In this document: piece after piece, positions 1 through 5,047 of the stretch
Layout: each line of letters begins with the position of its first letter
Numbering within the stretch: position 1 is the first letter of the stretch
Assembly: GCA_021731205.1 (NCBI GenBank)
Contig: JAKFXV010000335.1
Span: 1-5,959 of the forward strand
Length of the DNA stretch: 5,959 nucleotides
Direction of reading: 5' to 3'
Source of the DNA: Nocardioides sp.
GTDB taxonomy: Bacteria; Actinomycetota; Actinomycetes; Propionibacteriales; Nocardioidaceae
Position numbers and translations under genes: made by a program
Notes under the pieces: generated by a model
Told to the model about the DNA's origin: nothing
The model's input: the letters and a program-made list of their open reading frames with translations, nothing else
Database searches by the model: none

Positions 1-1133
1 GTGTAGGCGCGCGAGCTCATCCCCCGTTGCACCGACTCGCAGATCGCCCAGTCCTGCCGGTTGACGAGGTCCCAGAACTCGCCGGCGTCGGAGGGATCGA
101 AGTCCGCCGCCTCCACGGCATCGTGCGCGAAGAGCAGCACACAGTCGATCCGCGTCCGATCCGCCGCCAGCGGATGCAGCACGAACGCCGCGACGTGATC
201 GGCCGAGCACGACAGCATCAGGTTGGGGTAGACGAGCTCACCCTTGTGGCGTTCGCGCTCCGTGGCGTCCAACCCGGGCAACGGTGCTCGCGACGTCGTC
301 CCGGTCATCGTGAACGTCCACGCTCCCTCGCGATGCGGCACCCCCGCGTCCCAGTCGATGCCGATCCCACCGCCCCCGAACGCCGGCACCAGCCTGGTCA
401 GCTCGGGATGCACCGGGCCGCAGTGGTAGCACTCGTTGTAGTTCTCCGCGATGACCTTCCAGTTGGCCGCCACGTCATAGGAGTAGGTCGCGCCGGTCAC
501 CAGCTCGCCGATCGCATAGTTGGCCAGGGTGCGGCTGGGTCGCTCCACGGAGACCGCAAGCGGGGTTTCGAGACGGGCTCGTTCCTCGCCCTCCTCAACC
601 ACCGGGCCGCGGGCTCGTTCCTCGCCCTCCTCAACCACCGGGCCACGGGCTCGTTCCTCGCCCTCCTCAACCACCGGGTGCACCGGGCGCACCAACCGCG
701 CGAAGACGAAGCCCTCCCATTCGTCGACCTCGACCGGATGCAAGGAGAAGTCGGCCGGGTCGAGCTCGTCGTCGGTATGCGGAGCCTTCAACAACGAACC
801 GTCGAGGGCATAGGTCCACGAGTGATAGGGACACCGCAACGAGGCCGCCGCACAGCTCGCCGGCCCGGAGCCCGGTGGCCTCGGGATCACCTGCGAGCCG
901 CGGTGCCGACACACGTTGTACACCGCGTGCAGCGTGAGCTCGTCGTCACTGGTGAGCAGGACCGACTCGCCCCACAGCTCGACCACCGTCGCTCGCCGCG
1001 CTCCGGCCAGCCCCAGGTCGTCGCGGCGGCCGACGCAGGTCCATTCGCGGGCCAGCACGGCATCGCGCTCCAGCGTCCACGCCGCCGGGTCGACGTACAG
1101 CTCGCGCGGCAGCGCGGCCTGCAGCCCGCTCAT
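1..1133 (-). CDS. Rieske non-heme iron oxygenase, alpha subunit, quaternary-ammonium demethylase-like (GbcA/CntA type); C-terminus beyond window
   Basis: The frame from ATG 1133-1131 (ATGA overlap, GGAG five bases upstream) is open for 377 codons to the left edge, with no stop seen. The Rieske 2Fe-2S domain has CRHRG (C75, H77) and CPYHSW (C101, H104), with a rather long loop between them. The catalytic domain has NWKVIAENYNECYHCGPVHPEL (225-246), giving iron ligands H237 and H242. D361 in NRQDWAICESVQ is the likely third ligand. E234, three residues before the first histidine, sits where ring-hydroxylating dioxygenases have the bridging Asp. Glu there is described for carnitine monooxygenase CntA and occurs in betaine demethylases. 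Such enzymes take electrons from a separate reductase, which is not in this window. Residues about 153-190 are an in-frame triplicated repeat between the two domains. Removing them would join VRPVH to PLAVSVERP and give a more usual length. Family is confident; substrate is not. Confidence 0.92.
   Translation of the reverse strand, partial: MSGLQAALPRELYVDPAAWTLERDAVLAREWTCVGRRDDLGLAGARRATVVELWGESVLLTSDDELTLHAVYNVCRHRGSQVIPRPPGSGPASCAAASLRCPYHSWTYALDGSLLKAPHTDDELDPADFSLHPVEVDEWEGFVFARLVRPVHPVVEEGEERARGPVVEEGEERARGPVVEEGEERARLETPLAVSVERPSRTLANYAIGELVTGATYSYDVAANWKVIAENYNECYHCGPVHPELTRLVPAFGGGGIGIDWDAGVPHREGAWTFTMTGTTSRAPLPGLDATERERHKGELVYPNLMLSCSADHVAAFVLHPLAADRTRIDCVLLFAHDAVEAADFDPSDAGEFWDLVNRQDWAICESVQRGMSSRAY
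564..678. repeat. Composite tandem repeat: three ~36-bp units ending in a GGTTTCGAGAC half-palindrome, inside the oxygenase gene
   Basis: Three head-to-tail units occupy 575-610, 611-646 and 647-678. Units 1 and 2 differ at one base (609 G, 645 A), and unit 3 matches the others over its first 32 bases before ending at the element border. Each unit carries GGGCTCGTTCCTCGCCC, a 4-bp GGGC/GCCC stem with a 9-base loop, followed by TCCTCAACCACCGG. The left border is GGTTTCGAGAC (564-574). GGTT at that end and AACC at the end of each unit can pair, so the first copy forms an imperfect hairpin of about 37 bases. The GGTTTCGA...CTCAACCACC layout resembles dispersed palindromic repeats that I recall from actinobacterial genomes such as Nocardioides. 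No transposase or spacer accompanies it. On the minus strand it encodes PVVEEGEERARG, three times, ending in LET. Confidence 0.9.
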
Positions 1134-2131
1134 GCCCGCTCCGGGTGCAGGTGGCAGGCCACGCCGTGCCAGCCGGGCTCCTCGACCAGCACGGCCTGGC
1201 CTGAAAGCACCGGCAGGCTCTCGGCGCGACACCGCTCGGCTACCGCGGCGGCGCGGCCGTCGGCGAGGGCGGGGCAACGCGGGTGGAACCGACAACCCGA
1301 CGGGATCCGCGTGGGATCGGGGATCTCGCCGGTCAGCACCACGGGCGTCAGCGAATCCATCTCAGGCACCACGGACAGCAGCGCCTGCGTATAGGGATGT
1401 CGCGGGTGTCTGAGCACGTCCTCGGTCGGCCCGGTTTCGACGATCCGGCCCAGGTACATCACCGCGATCCGGTCGGCGATGTTCCAGGCCAGGCCCAGAT
1501 CGTGCGTGACGACCAGTACGCCGAGCCCCATCGACTCACGCAGCGCGAGCAGCAGCGCCAACACCTCCCCCCGGATGGAAGCGTCCAAGCTCGAGACCGG
1601 CTCGTCGGCGATCAGGATCTCCGGGCGCAATGCCAGCGCTCCCGCGATCAGCACGCGTTGCCGCTGGCCGCCGGAGAGTTCGTGCGGATAGCGCAAGAAC
1701 AGCGCCTCCGGAGGCCGCAGCCCTGCGGCAGCCAGGGCTGCCGAGACCAGATGCACCTCCGAGCCCTCGGGGTCGTCGGTAGCGAGTCTGTGCAAGCGCA
1801 TGCCCTCCGCCACCGACTCGTAGACGGTGTGTCGCGGATTGAGCGCGCCGGCGGGATCCTGTAGCACCAGCTGCACCCGCCGTCGGAACGCCCGCAGCGC
1901 CGTCGGCGCATAGTCCAGGGGCGATCCGTCGCGGCGCACCTGTCCCCCAGCCAACGGCTGGAGCCCCACCAGCGCCCGGGCCAGGGTCGTCTTCCCGGAG
2001 CCCGACTCGCCGACCAAGGCGACGATCTCACCCGGTCGGACGACGAGGTTGGCGCCGTCGAGCGCGGTGGCCACCCGACCGGAGCGGGTGCGGAACTCCA
2101 CCCGCGCGTCGACCGCCTCGACCGTGGTCAT
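1130..2131 (-). CDS. ABC importer ATPase, DppF/OppF type
   Basis: This 333-residue cytoplasmic ATPase is the second motor subunit. I choose ATG 2131-2129 because it overlaps the previous stop as ATGA, has the best ribosome-binding site in the window (GGAGGT, six bases from the start counted from GGAGG), and begins right at the ATPase fold. An ATG 102 bases upstream would add a proline/arginine-rich tail inside the preceding gene. Motifs are complete: Walker A GESGSGKT (41-48), Q-loop Q91 in VLQDPAGALNPR, which is typical of DppF/OppF, LSGGQ (152-156), Walker B ILIADEP (172-178, E177), SSLD and H210. The C-terminal extension has IPSGCRFHPRCP with cysteines 280, 286, 301 and 326. The last two are 24 residues apart, against 17 in the DppD-type protein. 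The stop overlaps the oxygenase start by four bases, tying transporter and enzyme together. Confidence 0.95.
   Translation of the reverse strand: MTTVEAVDARVEFRTRSGRVATALDGANLVVRPGEIVALVGESGSGKTTLARALVGLQPLAGGQVRRDGSPLDYAPTALRAFRRRVQLVLQDPAGALNPRHTVYESVAEGMRLHRLATDDPEGSEVHLVSAALAAAGLRPPEALFLRYPHELSGGQRQRVLIAGALALRPEILIADEPVSSLDASIRGEVLALLLALRESMGLGVLVVTHDLGLAWNIADRIAVMYLGRIVETGPTEDVLRHPRHPYTQALLSVVPEMDSLTPVVLTGEIPDPTRIPSGCRFHPRCPALADGRAAAVAERCRAESLPVLSGQAVLVEEPGWHGVACHLHPERA
1139..1142 (-). promoter_or_regulatory. Ribosome-binding site of the Rieske oxygenase gene
   Basis: GGAG reads on the minus strand five bases before ATG 1133, within the last codons of the DppF-type gene (the HPERA end). 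It is moderate in strength and supports starting the oxygenase at the ATGA overlap. Confidence 0.6.
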
Positions 2132-3111
2132 CGCACACCTCCCCCGACCCGGATGCAGGCGGCCTTCCGGTGGCCGGGATGGTCCTCCAGCTGGGGGTCG
2201 ACCTGATGACACTCGGACACGACCCGTGGACACCGAGGGGCGAACGTACAGCCGGGCGGCAAGGCTTCGGGTTGCGGCGGGTCTCCGGCGAGGCCGGCCG
2301 GGGCGAACCGTGAGGCCTGATCGCCGATCCGAGGGAAGGCCCCGGCCAGCGCTGCGGCGTACGGATGCAGGGGTGAGGCGAAGATCGCGTCACCGGGCCC
2401 GACCTCCACGATCCGGCCGGCGTACATCACCGCGATCCGGTCACACAGATTGGCCAGCACGGACAGATCGTGACTGATGATCAGCATGCCCACGCCCCGG
2501 TCGCGCACGAGGCCCGTGAGCACTTCCAGCACCTGGGCCTGCACCATCACATCCAGGGCCGTCGTCGGCTCGTCGGCCACGATCAGCGACGGCCGGCACG
2601 CCAGCGCCATCGCGATCATCACCCGCTGCCGCTGGCCTCCGGAGAGCTGATGGGGGTACGCCGTCGCCAGCGCCGGGCTCAGCCCCACCTCCTCGAGCAA
2701 CCCGGCCACCCGGACGTCGAGAGCCGCCTGGTCGATGCCGGGCTCGTGCACGCTGATCGCTTCGACGATCTGCGCTCCGGCGCGTTGAACGGGATTGAGC
2801 GAGTGCAGGGCTCCCTGGAAGACGATCGAGGCCCCGGCCCAGCGCATCGCGCGCAGCTCTCCCCAGCGCATCGTCAGCACGTCGACACCCTCGAACTCGA
2901 CCGTGCCCTCCACGCGAGCGCTCGCCGGCTGGAGTCGAAGGATCGTGCTCGCCAACGTGGACTTCCCACATCCGGACTCACCCGCGACTCCGACGATCTC
3001 GCCGCGCCGAACGACCAGGTCGACCCCGCGCACGGCAGGCACACCCACCCCGTCGGAGTGATAGGTCAGCCGCAGACCCTCGATGCGCAGCAGCGGCGCG
3101 TCGGTGTTCAT
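2128..3111 (-). CDS. ABC importer ATPase, DppD/OppD type
   Basis: This 327-residue cytoplasmic ATPase is one of the two motor subunits. ATG 3111-3109 overlaps the DppC-type stop as ATGA. The upstream sequence is GC-rich without a clear ribosome-binding site, so initiation probably relies on coupling. The reading frame stays open far upstream, but that stretch overlaps the permease gene and resembles no ATPase. All nucleotide-binding motifs are intact: Walker A GESGCGKS (44-51), Q-loop Q99, signature LSGGQ (156-160), Walker B LIVADEP (176-182, catalytic E181), D-loop TALD and switch histidine H214. The C-terminal oligopeptide-transporter extension has PPGCTFAPRCP and four cysteines (288, 294, 301, 319). 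Related Dpp/Opp ATPases have been reported to hold a 4Fe-4S cluster on equivalent cysteines, so a cluster is plausible here. It probably pairs with the next gene's product, since both sites look catalytically complete. Confidence 0.95.
   Translation of the reverse strand: MNTDAPLLRIEGLRLTYHSDGVGVPAVRGVDLVVRRGEIVGVAGESGCGKSTLASTILRLQPASARVEGTVEFEGVDVLTMRWGELRAMRWAGASIVFQGALHSLNPVQRAGAQIVEAISVHEPGIDQAALDVRVAGLLEEVGLSPALATAYPHQLSGGQRQRVMIAMALACRPSLIVADEPTTALDVMVQAQVLEVLTGLVRDRGVGMLIISHDLSVLANLCDRIAVMYAGRIVEVGPGDAIFASPLHPYAAALAGAFPRIGDQASRFAPAGLAGDPPQPEALPPGCTFAPRCPRVVSECHQVDPQLEDHPGHRKAACIRVGGGVR
2137..2142 (-). promoter_or_regulatory. Strong ribosome-binding site of the DppF-type ATPase gene
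   Basis: GGAGGT on the minus strand, with six bases between GGAGG and ATG 2131, is an almost perfect anti-16S match. It lies within the end of the DppD-type gene. It fixes the start at 2131 rather than at the upstream ATG at 2233, and it is clearly stronger than the sites before the two preceding genes. Confidence 0.8.
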
Positions 3112-4001
3112 CGCCGGCCGCGCAGTCGCGGGTTCAACACCGTTTCCAGCGCCTGGCCGATCAAGATGAACGCGAGCACGATCAACACGACGCACACCCC
3201 GGGCGGGATGAAGAACCACCAGGATCCGGTCGTGATCGCGCCCACGCTGTAGGCGTCCTCGAGCATCGATCCCCACGAGACACGGGTCGGGTCGCCCAAG
3301 CCCAGGAAGCTGAGCGTGGTCTCGGAGAGGATGGCGATCGCCACGGTGAGCGTGGTGTTGGCGAACACCATGGGCAAGACGTTCGGCAGCACGTGCCGCG
3401 AGATCTGGTGCCACCGCCCGGTGCCGAGGACCCGGGCGCGTTCGAGGTAGGCGCGCTCCTTGATCGACAAGGTCTGGCTGCGAATCAACAGCGCCGTCGC
3501 CGGCCACGACGTGACGCCGATGACCAGGGCGATGTTGACCAGCGAGGCACCCAACACGCTGGCCAGCACGATCGCGAGCGGCAGGAACGGGATCACGAGG
3601 AACCACTCGGTCAGCCGCAGCAGGAGCTGCCCGAGCCAACCCCCGACGTACCCCGAGACCAGTCCGACCAGGGTGCCGATCACCATCGAGATCAGCGTGG
3701 CCAACAGACCCACGAACAGCGACACCCGCGCGCCGAACATCAACAATGTCAGGACCGGGCGGCCCGAGTCGTCGGTGCCGAGCCAGAACTCGCTCGACGG
3801 CGGCTCCAGGACCCCGCCGGGGGCGCGAGTCAAGGAGAGCCCGTTCGGGTCCGCCAGCAGAGGAGCTGCCACGGCCACGAACACGAACACCCCCAACAAG
3901 CCCAGCCCGACCAGCCCCGAGCGGCTGCTCCGGAACGTCGCCCAACCGCGTCGCAGGCTGGCCCGCCGTCGGGCTCGGGCGAGTTGGGCAGCGTCGGTCA
4001 T
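3108..4001 (-). CDS. ABC importer inner-membrane permease, DppC/OppC type
   Basis: This 297-residue permease is the partner of the DppB-type protein. ATG 4001-3999 overlaps the previous TGA as ATGA; only a weak GGGTG lies upstream, so translation may depend on coupling. The N-terminus is basic and cytoplasmic (RARRRASLRRGW, residues 9-20), as in the OppC N-terminal domain, and leads into helix 1 (about 29-50). The segment FWLGTDDSGRPVLTLLMFGARVSL (about 72-95) is the classic DppC signature, normally LGTDxxGRDxxSRxxxGxRxSL. The EAA coupling loop is at 181-210, with ERAYLERARVLG and the HVLPN end. LSFLGLG (about 230-236), another family hallmark, follows. Further hydrophobic segments lie near 96-116, 132-153, 155-173, 212-230 and 262-284. 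The loop reads GRP rather than the common GRD, a mild departure. Length is normal for the family, and the gene overlaps the downstream ATPase gene by four bases. Confidence 0.95.
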   Translation of the reverse strand: MTDAAQLARARRRASLRRGWATFRSSRSGLVGLGLLGVFVFVAVAAPLLADPNGLSLTRAPGGVLEPPSSEFWLGTDDSGRPVLTLLMFGARVSLFVGLLATLISMVIGTLVGLVSGYVGGWLGQLLLRLTEWFLVIPFLPLAIVLASVLGASLVNIALVIGVTSWPATALLIRSQTLSIKERAYLERARVLGTGRWHQISRHVLPNVLPMVFANTTLTVAIAILSETTLSFLGLGDPTRVSWGSMLEDAYSVGAITTGSWWFFIPPGVCVVLIVLAFILIGQALETVLNPRLRGRR

Positions 4002-5047
4002 GTGCGCACCCGAGGGTCGAGCAACCCGTAGATCAGGTTGGCGATCAGGTTGGCGACGATCACCGCCGCAGAGGCGACCAGGAAGGTGCCCTGGAGCAGC
4101 CAGAAGTCAGGACCGCGCAGACCTTCGACCGCCAGCAGACCGAGCCCCTCGATAGAGAACACGGTCTCCACCGTGATCGCGCCGGCCACGACGAAGCCGA
4201 GGTTGAGCGCGATCAGCGTCGTTGTCGGCAGCAGGGCATTGCGTACGGCGTGCCGGTTGCGCACGGTGACGTCCCGAAGCCCCTTGGCCCGCGCCGTGGT
4301 GAGGTAGTCCTCGCCGATCTCGTCCAGCAGCGACGAACGCATGATCAGGGCATAGTCCGCCAGATAGGCCAATGTCAGTGTGATCACCGGCAGGGTGAGG
4401 TGCCACGCCGTGTCGAGCACCCCCGCGAACGAGCTCGGGTCGACACCCGGCGAGTGCAGCCCCCCGGTCGGGAACAGCCGCGGCAGCGGGCCGACCCCCG
4501 CGGCCAGCGTGGCGATGAACACCATGCCCAGCCACCACTCGGGCATCGAATAGAGCGTGAGCGCGCCCATGGTCGAGGACCGATCGAAGCCACTCCCCCG
4601 CCGCCAGGCCTGATTCACCCCCAGCCACACCCCGAGCACGGTCGCGAGCAACGTCGAGGTCCCGACCAGCAGCAGGGTCGGCCAGATCCGGTCGAGGATC
4701 AGCTCGGACACCGGCGCCCGGGTGCTGACGGAGAGCCCGAGGTCTCCTGACGCGATGTTCCCGAGATAGGTGAGGAACTGTTCGCCGATCGGCTGGCCGA
4801 ATCCGTAGGTGCGGTTGAACTCCTCCAGTTGCTCCGGCGTCGTGAACCGACCCCGCCCGAAGGTCCGCGCGGGGTCACCGGGCAGCACCCGGAACAGGAA
4901 GAAGTTCGTGACCAGCACGAAGCCGAGCATCCCGACCGCGGTGAGCAGCCGACCCAGCACGAAGCCGGTGTAGCCGCCTCGCAGGCGGGATTGCCCAGCG
5001 GCGGCGGATCCCGAGCCCGCTTGTTCCACCGCGATCGATGAGGTCAC
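3998..5047 (-). CDS. ABC importer inner-membrane permease, DppB/OppB type
   Basis: This 349-residue permease forms half of the transmembrane channel of a Dpp/Opp-class importer. I place the start at GTG 5047-5045 because it overlaps the preceding stop as GTGA and has a GAGGA ribosome-binding site six bases upstream; longer in-frame starts would run deep into the binding-protein gene. The first helix (about residues 28-53) is followed by FRVLPGDPA, the family hallmark after helix 1. An extracytoplasmic region with YGFGQPIGEQFLTYLGN and GDLGLS (about 82-106) follows, also typical of DppB. Further hydrophobic segments lie near 122-145, 160-186, 215-238, 274-296 and 318-342. The cytoplasmic EAA loop that contacts the ATPases is DYLTTARAKGL...RNALLP at about 247-274, with all key positions present. 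It overlaps the next gene by four bases. Length and motifs are normal, so I am confident of the family but not of the substrate. Confidence 0.95.
   Translation of the reverse strand: MTSSIAVEQAGSGSAAAGQSRLRGGYTGFVLGRLLTAVGMLGFVLVTNFFLFRVLPGDPARTFGRGRFTTPEQLEEFNRTYGFGQPIGEQFLTYLGNIASGDLGLSVSTRAPVSELILDRIWPTLLLVGTSTLLATVLGVWLGVNQAWRRGSGFDRSSTMGALTLYSMPEWWLGMVFIATLAAGVGPLPRLFPTGGLHSPGVDPSSFAGVLDTAWHLTLPVITLTLAYLADYALIMRSSLLDEIGEDYLTTARAKGLRDVTVRNRHAVRNALLPTTTLIALNLGFVVAGAITVETVFSIEGLGLLAVEGLRGPDFWLLQGTFLVASAAVIVANLIANLIYGLLDPRVRT

Noticed and set aside
564..678. Possible CRISPR array because of 36-base repeats
   Set aside because: The units are directly adjacent with no spacers, there are no cas genes, and the array lies in frame inside a gene.
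564..678. Possibility that the repeat disrupts the oxygenase gene (pseudogene)
   Set aside because: Reading codon by codon from ATG 1133, the frame passes through the repeat and reaches the catalytic motifs with no stop or shift, and all iron-ligand residues visible are intact.
27..1394. Long open frame on the plus strand (455 codons) containing three GSFLALLNHRA repeats
   Set aside because: It is antisense to the Rieske oxygenase and the end of the ATPase gene, is rich in Arg/His/Gln/Pro as expected from GC-rich shadow frames, and matches no family. The repeats are just the antisense translation of the 36-base units.
2132..2233. Upstream ATG giving the DppF-type ATPase 34 more residues
   Set aside because: The added residues are Pro/Arg/Gly-rich shadow sequence of the overlapping DppD-type gene; the ATG at 2131 has a strong ribosome-binding site and the ATGA overlap.
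3112..3945. Very long N-terminal extension of the DppD-type ATPase (605-codon frame)
   Set aside because: The extension is an out-of-frame reading of the DppC-type permease gene, whose own frame carries clear family motifs.
3460..4750. Plus-strand open frames opposite the permeases and the DppD-type gene
   Set aside because: Low-complexity Arg/Gln/Asp/Pro compositions typical of the antisense of GC-rich membrane-protein genes; no motifs and no start signals.
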